Source: Sandaracinaceae bacterium
GTDB taxonomy: Bacteria > Myxococcota_A > Polyangia > Polyangiales > JADJQN01
Assembly (NCBI GenBank): GCA_016712745.1
Contig: JADJQN010000001.1
Coordinates: 558,001-622,000, forward strand
Direction of reading: 5' to 3'
DNA: 64,000 nt
The translations under genes and the position numbers were made by a program. Positions 1 through 8,454 of this stretch are shown here, in pieces; the first letter of the stretch is position 1, and each line of letters starts with the position of its first letter. The notes under the pieces were generated by a model, which searched no databases, had not been told where the DNA came from, and was given only the letters and a program-made list of their open reading frames with translations.

Positions 1-63
1 GCGGCATGCTACCAGCACGCGGAAAGGTTGCAATCATTGAAAAAACGCAGCGCGTGACACACG

Positions 64-609
64 GTGATACGATTTTCGCTTGACGCGGATCACGCCGTGA
101 CACAAGAAGAGTGCGTGACAGTGAAGCAGCGGCCCCCCGTCAATTTGCCTGACGATGACCAAGGTGAGCCCTCCCGCAAGGAGCGGGTACTCCACACGCG
201 TGTTCCCGCCGTACTAGAGAGCGAACTGAAGCGGCTGGCCGAAAGCCTCCGCGTGCCCGTTTCAAACGTCGTGCGCGCGATCTTAGAAGATGCCGTAGAC
301 GCGGCAGACGCGGTCTCGCGTCGGGTCGAAGGCGATATTCGTGGCTGGGCGGAAAAGCTGGCGGCGGAACGCTCAAGGCTTCGCAGTGGCGTGCAGGAAG
401 GCGGTCAGCCTGTCCCGAGCGCGTCGCCTTCAGCAGATGCGCTCAGTAGCGTACTGGGCTTTCAATCGCTCATGCTCGCGCAGAATGCGAAGTGCGCGGT
501 TTGTGGCCGTGAGCTTGTGCGCGGCGCCGAGGCCTATCTCGGTATCCGCGAGAGCGGCGTCGCAGGTCCGCGCGTCGTGCTCGGCAAAGAATGTCTACCT
601 GGGCCGTAG
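64..609 (+). CDS. Putative ribbon-helix-helix-like protein with C-terminal Cys motif
   Basis: I do not recognise this 181-residue protein as a named family. Residues about 43-80 (HTRVPAVLESELKRLAESL and the following helix) look like an Arc/CopG-type ribbon-helix-helix: a short strand, two helices and the S/N-V-V turn. The C-terminal 40 residues hold CAVCGREL and a late Cys that could form a small metal site. The start is uncertain: GTG codons at 64, 97, 115 and 121 are all in frame and none has a strong ribosome-binding site. A small gene follows 42 bases downstream on the same strand. A DNA-binding role is inferred only from the fold resemblance. Confidence 0.55.
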   Translation: MIRFSLDADHAVTQEECVTVKQRPPVNLPDDDQGEPSRKERVLHTRVPAVLESELKRLAESLRVPVSNVVRAILEDAVDAADAVSRRVEGDIRGWAEKLAAERSRLRSGVQEGGQPVPSASPSADALSSVLGFQSLMLAQNAKCAVCGRELVRGAEAYLGIRESGVAGPRVVLGKECLPGP

Positions 610-651
610 TGGACTTTCACAATCTTTCATTTGTCGACGAGGAGAAGTGCC

Positions 652-870
652 ATGAATCAGAACAGCGAAAAGAACACGACCAGCCTTGATGAATCGCTTC
701 GCGCGTTGACCACCGTGGGACTCGCCTGGGCACGCCACGGCCTTACGATTGCGCGTTCGGCCACCTACGCGAGCGCGACGACGCTTCACTCGGTCGCCAA
801 CATGCTCGGCGAAATCTCAACGCGACTTGACAAAGATCTCGCCGAAAAATCAAACAAATCGGCGGATTGA
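652..870 (+). CDS. Small helical protein of unknown function
   Basis: A 72-residue protein starting at the ATG preceded by a purine-rich GAGGAGAA ribosome-binding site seven bases upstream. An earlier start at 631 is possible but has no such site. The composition (Ala, Leu, Thr, Ser with regularly spaced charges) suggests one or two amphipathic helices, loosely phasin-like. There are no cysteines, signal peptide or membrane segment. It ends three bases from the convergent lipoprotein gene. I cannot assign a function; the phasin resemblance is only compositional. Confidence 0.6.
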   Translation: MNQNSEKNTTSLDESLRALTTVGLAWARHGLTIARSATYASATTLHSVANMLGEISTRLDKDLAEKSNKSAD

Positions 871-872
871 AC

Positions 873-1526
873 TCAGTACGTCGGCAGCGCTTGGTCATGC
901 ACGAATGCAACAACCGACGCGTACATGTCGCGCGATGCGGAGGCGATTTCGTCGCTGTCAGCTGACGTCGCGTCAAGATGCTGGACGATGGCGAACTCCG
1001 TGACGTCAGGGGTCACGACGTTCAACGTAATCGAGCCTTCCATCAGATCGATGAAGGATGTGCCCCAAGTCTTTTTGTAATTGCAGACTACCTGCGTCGG
1101 CTCGTCTTCGGTGCCTTCTAGGACGTCTTGCCTCCAGGTGTTCTCGAACTCCACCGTGACGAAGTCGTGCACGACGTTGCGAATGCGAAAGCTAACCACG
1201 TACTCGGGCTCGACGTCCTGGGTCACACTGTACTCGTCGACTGCGCGACGGTCGGCGACTACATCGGGTGTCTTCATCGCTTCCCACACGCGAGCGATGG
1301 GCGCGTGCACGTAGCCGCGCGCGTGCACAAAATCGAACGGGTCGCTATTCGCTTGGATGAGCGTTAGCAACTCCGGATACGGCTCGTCAGCAGTTGCCTC
1401 GGGCAACGAAGCGGTGTTTTGCTCGAAACCCTCGACGGCATCCTCCACAAACGGGGTCGCGACGTCGGAATCGCACGCCGCGAGAAGGCCGGCGAGAATC
1501 AGTGTGGGTAGCAAGCGGAATCGCAT
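873..1526 (-). CDS. Lipoprotein with SRPBCC-like domain
   Basis: 217 residues. The N-terminus is a lipoprotein signal: MRFR, a hydrophobic core and the lipobox LLAAC. After an acidic linker, residues about 65-215 look like a START/SRPBCC ligand-binding domain: the GYVHAPIARVWEAMKTPDV segment is the typical first strand and helix, followed by alternating beta strands (YVVSFRIRN, FVTVEFENTW) and a long C-terminal helix. Envelope location is predicted from the lipobox. It faces a plus-strand gene across a 51-base divergent gap. Ligand unknown. Confidence 0.75.
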   Translation of the reverse strand: MRFRLLPTLILAGLLAACDSDVATPFVEDAVEGFEQNTASLPEATADEPYPELLTLIQANSDPFDFVHARGYVHAPIARVWEAMKTPDVVADRRAVDEYSVTQDVEPEYVVSFRIRNVVHDFVTVEFENTWRQDVLEGTEDEPTQVVCNYKKTWGTSFIDLMEGSITLNVVTPDVTEFAIVQHLDATSADSDEIASASRDMYASVVAFVHDQALPTY

Positions 1527-1577
1527 GGGTAGAGTCTAACTCGACGTACCTATGAAGGCACCAGATAATGGCGCGGG

Positions 1578-2243
1578 ATGATCTTCATCGGCGGAACCAG
1601 GATGGCGGGACGCGTCTTCGCGCACGACGACGGCTACATCGAAACCAAGGTTGTGCACGTCTTTTTCCTCCCGCTATTGCCCCTAGCTTCCTACGTCGTC
1701 AAGCGAGAGACCGACACGGCGGTCGAGATAGCGACGAATCAAATCTCCGTTAGCGCCGCATTTCTGCGCAGTTGGGGACCGTTGCTTTTTGGCGCGGCAT
1801 TCGCGCTCCCAGTATTTCTTTCAATGACCGTGGCGAGCCCTGTGCTGTCAGCCGTAGGCCTCGCGATGACTGCCGGAGGCTGGTTCCTTGGCCGTGCATC
1901 GGCCCGCACTCTTGCAGAGGCGAAGATCTATGAGCGGGTCACGGGTATAGCCGTCGATCCAGCAGCGCTCCCGGATAAGGTGCGTGCGCTTGAGCATCGC
2001 CTCCGCCGAGATCTCGATGACGGCGTAGTACGCTTTTCGGAGGACGCGTCGTATCGCCACGTCGGCCGCGTAAACGATTGGCGCGACCGCGCGCTCGATG
2101 AACGCAACGTCGACCGCGTCTCTATTGAGCGCGCATTCACGCTCGCACGCATCGAGGAATTGCGAGCGGAGACTCGGGCCGAGCGCAACACGTGGCGCGA
2201 GCTTCATCGAAAACTCTCGGCGAGACTGTTGACGATTACCTAG
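1578..2243 (+). CDS. Membrane protein of unknown function with two TM segments
   Basis: 221 residues. Two hydrophobic segments at about residues 63-82 and 86-106 (WGPLLFGAAFALPVFL and VLSAVGLAMTAGGWFLG) form a hairpin, followed by a charged, helix-rich cytoplasmic tail with many Arg and Glu. The N-terminal 55 residues contain a short beta-rich stretch (FIGGTRMAGRVFAHDDGYIETKVVHVFFLPLLPL) that may also be membrane-associated. No catalytic motif seen. The ATG at 1578 lacks a clear ribosome-binding site; the ATG at 1602 is an alternative. Confidence 0.65.
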   Translation: MIFIGGTRMAGRVFAHDDGYIETKVVHVFFLPLLPLASYVVKRETDTAVEIATNQISVSAAFLRSWGPLLFGAAFALPVFLSMTVASPVLSAVGLAMTAGGWFLGRASARTLAEAKIYERVTGIAVDPAALPDKVRALEHRLRRDLDDGVVRFSEDASYRHVGRVNDWRDRALDERNVDRVSIERAFTLARIEELRAETRAERNTWRELHRKLSARLLTIT

Positions 2244-2254
2244 CGCCCGGCGCG

Positions 2255-2779
2255 TCAGGCAACAAATGCCCGTGCGCGTCGGCGTTCGCGCTCCACAATG
2301 GGCTGCATTGCGCGTTCGGCTTCCGCGTCGTCGACGAGAGTTACTTTGTCGTGCTCAGCGTGCGAGCTCGCAATAGCGAGAAAAATCTCCATTGCGCGAG
2401 CCGGTGCGATGCGACCGAGTGCTCTGCCCGGCAACACAATCACGGAAGCCCGCACGCGACTTTTTGTGAGCGTTTGCAGCATGCGCTCCACGCACTGTGC
2501 GAATGATTCCTCGGTAAACGCATGCTTCGGCCCAAGGCCGAAGAGTATGAGTTTTTCGAACGGCAGTCGCGGTCGCGCGGGGATCAGTAGGACTTCCTCC
2601 GCGGATCCATTGAGTCGCCCTTTGCGGATCAGCGCGGAGATATGCCCGCACATGCGCCAGTCGACGAGGCCGAGCGCACCGCACAGCGGCCGCTCGTCTT
2701 CAAAAAATGGAATGCAAAGCGCCTCGCTCTTCAACGCGTCCAAGCGACGCAGGTCGGCGGGCACGAAATACACGTCCAC
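2255..2779 (-). CDS. Stand-alone leucyl-aminopeptidase (M17) N-terminal-domain protein
   Basis: 174 residues, GTG start six bases after nusB. The sequence fits the M17 leucine aminopeptidase N-terminal (macro-like, non-catalytic) domain: strand-helix repeats including LDALKSEALCIPFFEDERPL, the GLVDWRMCGHISALIRKG stretch and KLILFGLGPKHAFTEESF. The C-terminal metallopeptidase domain with its two-metal Asp/Glu/Lys site is missing, so no peptidase activity is expected. It may bind a nucleotide or peptide, or regulate. It is the last gene of the riboflavin-nusB block. Confidence 0.7.
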   Translation of the reverse strand: MDVYFVPADLRRLDALKSEALCIPFFEDERPLCGALGLVDWRMCGHISALIRKGRLNGSAEEVLLIPARPRLPFEKLILFGLGPKHAFTEESFAQCVERMLQTLTKSRVRASVIVLPGRALGRIAPARAMEIFLAIASSHAEHDKVTLVDDAEAERAMQPIVERERRRARAFVA

Positions 2780-2785
2780 GCGCGG

Positions 2786-3196
2786 CTACTCCTTGCCGAC
2801 GTCGTTCGCGATGCGATCCAAGACGCCGTTGACGAAGCCGGCGCTATTCTCGTGTCCGTACCGTTTTGCGAGCTCGACGCCTTCATTCAGCGTTACGCGA
2901 CGGGGCACGTCCTTCATCTCCAGCAACTCGTACGTGCAGAGTCGCAGAATGCTGAGGTCCACGCGCGCCATGCGCTCTACACGCCAGTTTTCGCTCACGC
3001 GGCGAATCGTTTCGTCGATTCGCGCATCTTCGCGTCCGACGCCCGCAACGAGCTCGTTCGCGAATTCTTCCCCTTCGCGTGACGCAGCAAGATTCTCCCA
3101 ATAGAGCCGCGTCGCAGCCTCAGCATCGACCCCGGATAGGTCCATCTGGTAAATCATCTGAAGCGCGGATTCGCGCCCTTTTCTTCGCAGACCCAC
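2786..3196 (-). CDS. nusB: Transcription antitermination factor NusB
   Basis: 136 residues, the normal NusB length. All-helical sequence with the family's RESALQMIYQMDL N-terminal helix, the MARVDLSILRLCTYELL core helix and the C-terminal EGVELAKRYGHENSAGFVNG motif. NusB with NusE (S10) binds boxA RNA and promotes antitermination of rRNA operons. The gene follows ribH by 16 bases, as in many proteobacteria where rib genes and nusB are co-transcribed. The start is a GTG with a weak ribosome-binding site. Confidence 0.96.
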   Translation of the reverse strand: MGLRRKGRESALQMIYQMDLSGVDAEAATRLYWENLAASREGEEFANELVAGVGREDARIDETIRRVSENWRVERMARVDLSILRLCTYELLEMKDVPRRVTLNEGVELAKRYGHENSAGFVNGVLDRIANDVGKE

Positions 3197-3212
3197 GGGC
3201 TATTCGTTTCTC

Positions 3213-3713
3213 TCAGAAGCCAGCGGCCGAAAAGGATTTGTCGAGGCTTACCATTTCGATGGCGCCCATCGCGGCGTCCCAACCCTTGTTGCCAGCTTTG
3301 GTGCCCGCGCGCTCGACCGCCTGTTCGATCGTGTCGGTCGTCAGCACACCGAAGAGCACGGGCACGCCGGTCGTGAGCATGACTTGCGCGCAGCCTTTGG
3401 AGACTTCGCCGGCTACGTGATCAAAGTGCGGCGTGCTTCCGCGAATAACCGCGCCGAGAGCGATGACGGCATCGACCTTTCCGCTCGCTGCGAAGCGGCG
3501 ACACGCAAGCGGGATTTCGAATGCGCCCGGCGTCTTGGCTATGACGATCTGCGAATCTTTCACCCCATGTCGTCGAAGGGCGTCGACGGCGCCCGCGACA
3601 AGATGGTCCGTGATGAAGCTGTTGAAGCGGCCAGCGACTATCGCAAACCGTGTTCCCTTCGCCACTTCGAAAGCGCCTTCGATTTGCTTGATGGCTTTTT
3701 GATCGTCCGTCAT
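3213..3713 (-). CDS. ribH: 6,7-dimethyl-8-ribityllumazine synthase
   Basis: 166 residues. It condenses 5-amino-6-ribitylaminouracil with 3,4-dihydroxy-2-butanone 4-phosphate to lumazine, the penultimate riboflavin step. Family motifs are visible: the substrate-binding FNSFITDHL, the TPGAFEIPLACRR stretch, ALGAVIRGSTPHFDHVA and the GVLTTDTIEQA segment with the catalytic-region His. I chose the ATG at 3713 because it has TAGGAG upstream; a longer in-frame reading to 3743 would overlap the preceding gene. It lies 26 bases after ribBX and 16 before nusB, so it is co-transcribed with them. Confidence 0.96.
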   Translation of the reverse strand: MTDDQKAIKQIEGAFEVAKGTRFAIVAGRFNSFITDHLVAGAVDALRRHGVKDSQIVIAKTPGAFEIPLACRRFAASGKVDAVIALGAVIRGSTPHFDHVAGEVSKGCAQVMLTTGVPVLFGVLTTDTIEQAVERAGTKAGNKGWDAAMGAIEMVSLDKSFSAAGF

Positions 3714-3739
3714 GACCGTGTCGCTCCTAAGTCCGTCTA

Positions 3740-4894
3740 TCAATGCGTGGTGCGTGACGTCGACGTAGTTTCGTCGACCTCGCCGTTCATCATGACCTGC
3801 TCGACAACGTCGAGGCCGTACGCGTCGACGCCAGCAAGGCGACGTGGCCGATTGGTGAGGAGGCGAATGCGTCGCAGGCCGAGGTCAGCGAGCACTTGCG
3901 CGCCCAAGCCGAACTCGCGAAGAACTGCGCCTTGTTCTTCGGGCGAAGCCACCGGCATTTGCTGTCCGCTGTGGAACGCTAAATCCCGCACGAAATTCAC
4001 GCTTCCCGGAATGAACAACACGACTCCGCGGCCTTCGGCTTCGATGCGGGTCATGGCGTCGGCTGCGACAACTCGATCACCGCGGCGCGCGCCGAATACG
4101 TCGCCAAGAACACTTCCGGTGTGCACTCGCACAAGAATCGGCTCATCGCCATGGATGTCGCCAAGAGTCATCGCCAAGAATTGGCGGCCGTCGACCGAGG
4201 TTTCGTAGGCATGAGCGACCCACGGCATCCCGCTCGGGACGCTCACAGGTGCAACGGAAAGGCTGTGCACCAGGCGCTCGGTCTGCAGCCGATACTCAAT
4301 GAGTTCGGCGATCGAAAGGATGCGCAAGCCGTGGATTTCGGCGAACGTCGATAGGTCGGAAAGGCGCGCCATCGTTCCATCGTCGTTCATGATCTCGCAG
4401 ATCACGCCCGACGCGTCGAAGCCAGCGAGACGTGCAAGGTCAACCGACCCTTCGGTGTGGCCGGTGCGCTGCAACACCCCACCAGGACGCGCGCGCAATG
4501 GGAAGATGTGCCCGGGGCTTACAATGTCCGATGGCTTGGCTTCGCGAGCGACCGCTGTGCGAATGGTATGTGAGCGATCCGCGGCGCTGATCCCTGTGCT
4601 TACGCCAAAACGTGCTTCGATGCTGACCGTGAACGCAGTTGCGCGGCTAGAGCGATTTTCATCCACCATCATCGGCAACTCGAGCTGTTTAACTTTGTCT
4701 TCGGTAAGTGTCAGACAGATCAAGCCACGCGCGTGCCGGGCCATGAAGTTGATCGCTTCTGGCGTGACGCGCTCCGCCGCCATGCAAAGGTCACCTTCGT
4801 TTTCGCGATCCTCGTCGTCGACGAGAATAACCATGCGGCCCGCTCGAACGTCTTCGAGGGCGCGGTGTACGCGTTCAAGGGAATCGGCTCGCAT
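3740..4894 (-). CDS. ribB: RibBA variant: active-looking DHBP synthase fused to degenerate GTP cyclohydrolase II domain (RibBX-like)
   Basis: 384 residues. Residues 1-205 are a complete 3,4-dihydroxy-2-butanone 4-phosphate synthase with VDDEDRENEGDL, the ARHARGLIC loop, GHTEGSVDLARLAG and the acidic metal ligands. Residues 206-384 align with GTP cyclohydrolase II, but the zinc-site region reads HTGSVLGDVFGARRGD, where the family has three cysteines (pattern C-LTGDVFGS-R-C-D-C). All three are replaced, so zinc binding and GTP hydrolysis are unlikely. This matches the described RibBX class of proteobacterial hybrids. The start at 4894 leaves a seven-base gap to ribE; a start at 4948 would overlap it. 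A functional RibA must be encoded elsewhere. Confidence 0.93.
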   Translation of the reverse strand: MRADSLERVHRALEDVRAGRMVILVDDEDRENEGDLCMAAERVTPEAINFMARHARGLICLTLTEDKVKQLELPMMVDENRSSRATAFTVSIEARFGVSTGISAADRSHTIRTAVAREAKPSDIVSPGHIFPLRARPGGVLQRTGHTEGSVDLARLAGFDASGVICEIMNDDGTMARLSDLSTFAEIHGLRILSIAELIEYRLQTERLVHSLSVAPVSVPSGMPWVAHAYETSVDGRQFLAMTLGDIHGDEPILVRVHTGSVLGDVFGARRGDRVVAADAMTRIEAEGRGVVLFIPGSVNFVRDLAFHSGQQMPVASPEEQGAVLREFGLGAQVLADLGLRRIRLLTNRPRRLAGVDAYGLDVVEQVMMNGEVDETTSTSRTTH

Positions 4895-4901
4895 GAGGGG
4901 G

Positions 4902-5552
4902 CTAGAGATACCCCTGACGCGTGAGGAGGTCCAGCCAAGCGGCGTCACTTACTGAAGTCCCGTCAATTCCGGGCTTTCCCATCAAGCGCGCGACGTATTT
5001 CGCAAGCATGTCGACTTCGATGTTGACCGGGCTGCCCAAGGGACGGTTGGCAAAGGTGGTCGCCGTTTGCGAAAATGGAACGAGCGCGATGTCGAACCGC
5101 GTGCCGTTGACGGCATTCACGGTCAGGCTTGTTCCGTCGAGGCAGATGCATCCTTTAGGCGCGACGAAGGGCGCCAGGCGCTCGGGCACTTCAAAGACGA
5201 TGCGGAGCGAGTCGCCAAGCTCAGCCCGTTCCACCATTGCGCCAATACCGTCAACGTGACCCGAGACCAAATGGCCACCGAGTCGGTCGCCAACGCGAAG
5301 CGCGCGCTCGAGGTGCACTTGCTGTCCGACACGTGCTTGGTCGAGCGTGGTGCGCCCCAGCGTCTCGAGCGATGCGTCTACACGCATCACACCCTGCTGG
5401 GCCTGAGTCACCGTTAGGCAAACGCCGTCGACGGCGATGGACTCGCCGAGCACAAGCTCGCTGAAGCCCGTGGCGACGCGCAGCACGGCGCCCTTGGGGC
5501 TGCGCTCGACGCCTTCGATCTTGCCCAAGTCTGTGACGAGGCCGGTAAACAT
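4902..5552 (-). CDS. ribE: Riboflavin synthase, alpha chain
   Basis: 216 residues, the usual size. Two tandem lumazine-binding repeats: the first begins MFTGLVTDLGKIEG with GESIAVDGVCLTVT, the second carries LGGHLVSGHVDGIG and CICLDGTSLTVNAV. These are the canonical N-terminal MFTG and GHxxxGHVDG motifs. The enzyme dismutates two 6,7-dimethyl-8-ribityllumazine molecules to riboflavin and 5-amino-6-ribitylaminouracil. It sits nine bases after ribD and seven before ribBX on the minus strand. The start ATG is fixed by the N-terminal motif. Confidence 0.97.
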   Translation of the reverse strand: MFTGLVTDLGKIEGVERSPKGAVLRVATGFSELVLGESIAVDGVCLTVTQAQQGVMRVDASLETLGRTTLDQARVGQQVHLERALRVGDRLGGHLVSGHVDGIGAMVERAELGDSLRIVFEVPERLAPFVAPKGCICLDGTSLTVNAVNGTRFDIALVPFSQTATTFANRPLGSPVNIEVDMLAKYVARLMGKPGIDGTSVSDAAWLDLLTRQGYL

Positions 5553-5561
5553 CGATACAGT

Positions 5562-6689
5562 CTATTCCGCCTTCGCGGCCGCGACCACGTCGCCTTCGAC
5601 CAATAGATCAGGCCCCAAGCGGCGCAGTGTTTGATTGGTGAGACGCCACGCGTCGGAAATGCGCGTCACGCCGTGACCCGCGACCATGCGAACAGCGTTC
5701 TGGTCACCAAGGAGAATCGGAGCAATGAATATGCTCGCGCGACGTATGAGGTGCGCGTCGAGAAGCGAGCCATGAAGCGTGCCGCCGCCTTCCGCAAGCA
5801 CGCGCACCACATCGCGTCTTCCTAGCACGCGCATCGCCGCTTCGAGATCGATGCGCTGTCCACCGCGGTCCAGCGCTACGGGGATCAGCTCGACGCCCTT
5901 GCGCGCAAGCGCCTTAGCCTTGGCGTGTGACGCAGCTTCGCTATGCAGAATCCACGTGGGGGCGCGTGAACCATGCGCGACCAACTTTGCATCAACAGGC
6001 GTACGTAGATGGGTGTCGAGTACAACGCGAATAGGATCACGGCCGCGAACGTCACGCACAGTCAACGATGGGTCGTCCGCGAGCACAGTGCCTACGCCAA
6101 CGATGACCGCGTCGCTCTGATCACGCATGCGGTGCGCGTGCTTGCGCGCGAGGGGACCTGTGATCCACTTCGAGTCGTTGGTGCGAGTTGCGATGTACCC
6201 GTCGAGCGTCATGGCGGCCTTCATGCGAACGAAGGGCAGACCCGTCATGATGTGTTGCGCAAAATCTGCGATCAGCGCGCGCGCCTTGTCTTCTTCGACG
6301 CCAATCTCAACTTCGATTCCTGCTGCCGCAAGCTTTTCAGCGGCCCCGGCTACGTGGGGGGCCGGATCGCGAGTGCCGATCACCACGCGCGCAATACCCG
6401 CCGCGATAATCGCTTCGGTGCAGGGACCGGTTCTCCCCTGGTGGTTGCACGGCTCAAACGTCACATAGAGAGTTGCGCCCCGCGCACTGTCGCCTGCTTT
6501 TTTCAGTGCCACGATTTCGGCGTGCGCTTGTCCGGCTCTGGGATGGTGACCAGCAGCGAGTATCGTTTCCCCTCGCGCTACCACCGCGCCGACGTGCGGA
6601 TTGGGACTCGGTCGACCGCGGGTTGCCGCGCGCAGCGCCAAACTCATCAAGCGCAGGTCTGTTGGTGTGTTTTGAGCGGGCCGAATCAC
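5562..6689 (-). CDS. ribD: Bifunctional riboflavin deaminase/reductase RibD
   Basis: 375 residues with both RibD domains. Residues 1-150: cytidine-deaminase-like domain with zinc ligands HAE and PCNHQGRTGPC and the PNPHVGAVV motif. Residues 155-370: 5-amino-6-(5-phosphoribosylamino)uracil reductase with KAAMTLDGYIAT, SDAVIVGVGTVLADDPSLTVR and VLAEGGGTLHGSLL. It performs the second and third steps from GTP. The GTG start overlaps the nrdR stop (GTGA), implying translational coupling. No FMN riboswitch is apparent, because nrdR lies immediately upstream. Confidence 0.97.
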   Translation of the reverse strand: MIRPAQNTPTDLRLMSLALRAATRGRPSPNPHVGAVVARGETILAAGHHPRAGQAHAEIVALKKAGDSARGATLYVTFEPCNHQGRTGPCTEAIIAAGIARVVIGTRDPAPHVAGAAEKLAAAGIEVEIGVEEDKARALIADFAQHIMTGLPFVRMKAAMTLDGYIATRTNDSKWITGPLARKHAHRMRDQSDAVIVGVGTVLADDPSLTVRDVRGRDPIRVVLDTHLRTPVDAKLVAHGSRAPTWILHSEAASHAKAKALARKGVELIPVALDRGGQRIDLEAAMRVLGRRDVVRVLAEGGGTLHGSLLDAHLIRRASIFIAPILLGDQNAVRMVAGHGVTRISDAWRLTNQTLRRLGPDLLVEGDVVAAAKAE

Positions 6690-7153
6690 CGAGGATCTCC
6701 CGGCTTCTTCAAGAGATGCGAGAGCTCGTCCATGAACTCGTGAATGTCTTTGAAGGAGCGATAGACACTCGCGAAACGCACGTACGCCACCTGATCCAAA
6801 TCGCGCAGGTGTTGCATGACCTTCTCGCCGATGAACGACGACGTAACTTCCTTCTCGCCGCTCTCGTTCAGCTCGCGTTCAATCGTGTCCACAAAGCGCT
6901 CGAGCGCTTCCGCAGAGATCGGACGCTTCTCGACTGCGCGACGAAGCCCTCCCAGGATCTTTACTCGGTCGAACGGTTCCCGCCGATCATCCTTCTTGAT
7001 GATGAGAGGAAGGATCTCCTCGACTCGCTCGTACGTCGTGTAGCGACGCGCGCACGATTCGCATTCGCGACGACGACGTGTGACTTCGCCCGCACCGGAG
7101 AGGCGCGAGTCGATCACTTTGTTGTCCAGATCGCCGCAAAAAGGGCACTTCAT
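6686..7153 (-). CDS. nrdR: Transcriptional repressor NrdR
   Basis: 155 residues. Zinc ribbon MKCPFCG and CESCARRYTTYER at the N-terminus (two CxxC pairs), then an ATP-cone domain (LPLIIKKDDRREPFDRVKI, DLDQVAYVRFASVYRSFKD). NrdR represses ribonucleotide reductase genes in response to ATP/dATP. The start at ATG 7153 is fixed by the MKCPFC motif; the longer open frame upstream overlaps the rRNA methyltransferase gene out of frame. The nrdR-ribD order is conserved in many proteobacteria. The reductase genes it would regulate are not in this window. Confidence 0.96.
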   Translation of the reverse strand: MKCPFCGDLDNKVIDSRLSGAGEVTRRRRECESCARRYTTYERVEEILPLIIKKDDRREPFDRVKILGGLRRAVEKRPISAEALERFVDTIERELNESGEKEVTSSFIGEKVMQHLRDLDQVAYVRFASVYRSFKDIHEFMDELSHLLKKPGDPR

Positions 7154-7167
7154 CGGTGCGGACGCTA

Positions 7168-8454
7168 CTACCCGACTCTTTGTGCTGCAAGACGTACGAC
7201 CGTCTCGACGTGCGAGGTCTGCGGAAACATGTCGAATGCGGTAAATGCGTCCGGTATATAGCCCAAACTTGCGAGTTCCTTGATGTCGCGCGCCAGCGTG
7301 GCTGTGTCGCACGAGACGTAAACGATACGCGAGGGTTTGCGAGCCGCTATCGCTTGCAGCACATCTTTTGCGCCGGCGCGTGGCGGATCCAGGACGATAA
7401 CGTCGACATGGGGACCTCGCACGTGGTCGGCAGCATCTCCGTGGGCGACGCGTACGTTGTGCAGGCCTCGCGATCGGATGTTCTCTTCGCACGCTCGCAC
7501 GGCTGCTTCGTCTTGCTCCACGGCATGGACGTGCTTTGCGTCGGCTGCAAGCGCAACGGTGAGATTTCCATGACCCGCGTAGAGCTCGAGAACGCTTAGG
7601 TCTTTCGGCGCCGCGAGTTCGATGACTTTACGGACCAGTGCGTCGTTGATCGCGCCGTGCGCCTGCGAGAAGCCGCCGATAGTCCCGAGCAGCGCTTTGC
7701 CGTCGATGCCTGTACCGACTTCACGTGGATCACCGAAAAGGGCTGGCGACGTCGCGCCTCCGGCAGTGAGTGCCACACCAGCAAACAGGTCCGACGCAGC
7801 AAGCGTACGCGCGTGCTCGTATGCCTCGGGCGGCTGCGGCGTATCGCTTGTGAGGAGCAATACCGCTTTGCCACCCTGCCCCAACGCCAGCGCGATTTCC
7901 CCCTCGCCTCGCAAGCAGAGATGGAACGCGTTTCGTATCGCCGCAAGCGCTTGATCGAGCACTGGCACGAGCACGGTGCATGCCTGGACGTCGATCACAT
8001 CGCGCGTGCGAGCCTTGCGATAGCCCAGGTCCACGCGTGCACGCGAAGCCTTCCACGCGAGGCGAGCCCGCCGTCGGTAATGTAGCGGCTGATCGCTTGT
8101 GAGCAGCTCGATGGCCTCCGGAGGCACGCCTACCGCTTTCGCGACGAAATTGCGCTTCCACTCGTGCTGTAGCGGCAGCGTTGCGATCATCCAGGGACAG
8201 CCCCCGCACGTCATGGCGTAAGGGCACGGCGGCTCGACCCGCTCGACGGACGCCTCGACGACGCGGGCAAGTTCCGCGCGCAACGCGCCGCCTTCGCGGC
8301 GCACGTTGCGCAAAATCACGCGCTCGGTAGGCAAGACCTGTGGGACAAATGCGACGCCCGCGGTCGTGTCCACGACTGCGTCGCCTCCGCGAGCTAGCTC
8401 ACGCGCGACGCCTTCGAGGACGCGCTCACGGGAAACGTTGGGAGGGCCGGCCAC
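7168..8454 (-). CDS. rlmD: 23S rRNA (uracil-C5)-methyltransferase, RumA/RlmD family
   Basis: 428 residues. N-terminal TRAM-like OB domain (to about 65), then Cys ligands of an iron-sulfur cluster (CPYAMTCGGCPW plus a later Cys near residue 160). The SAM-dependent catalytic domain has GGFSQAHGAIN, the SAM-binding LELYAGHGNLTVALA, VLDPPRAGAKDV and the nucleophilic SCDTATLARD Cys. These are the RumA/TrmA-type landmarks, and the iron-sulfur ligands favour RlmD/RlmCD over TrmA. Which uridine is methylated cannot be read from the sequence. GTG start; 14 bases separate it from nrdR. Confidence 0.93.
   Translation of the reverse strand: MAGPPNVSRERVLEGVARELARGGDAVVDTTAGVAFVPQVLPTERVILRNVRREGGALRAELARVVEASVERVEPPCPYAMTCGGCPWMIATLPLQHEWKRNFVAKAVGVPPEAIELLTSDQPLHYRRRARLAWKASRARVDLGYRKARTRDVIDVQACTVLVPVLDQALAAIRNAFHLCLRGEGEIALALGQGGKAVLLLTSDTPQPPEAYEHARTLAASDLFAGVALTAGGATSPALFGDPREVGTGIDGKALLGTIGGFSQAHGAINDALVRKVIELAAPKDLSVLELYAGHGNLTVALAADAKHVHAVEQDEAAVRACEENIRSRGLHNVRVAHGDAADHVRGPHVDVIVLDPPRAGAKDVLQAIAARKPSRIVYVSCDTATLARDIKELASLGYIPDAFTAFDMFPQTSHVETVVRLAAQRVG

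Noticed and set aside
6690..7153. FMN riboswitch before ribD
   Set aside because: The ribD start lies inside the nrdR overlap, leaving no leader; no conserved RFN pattern seen.
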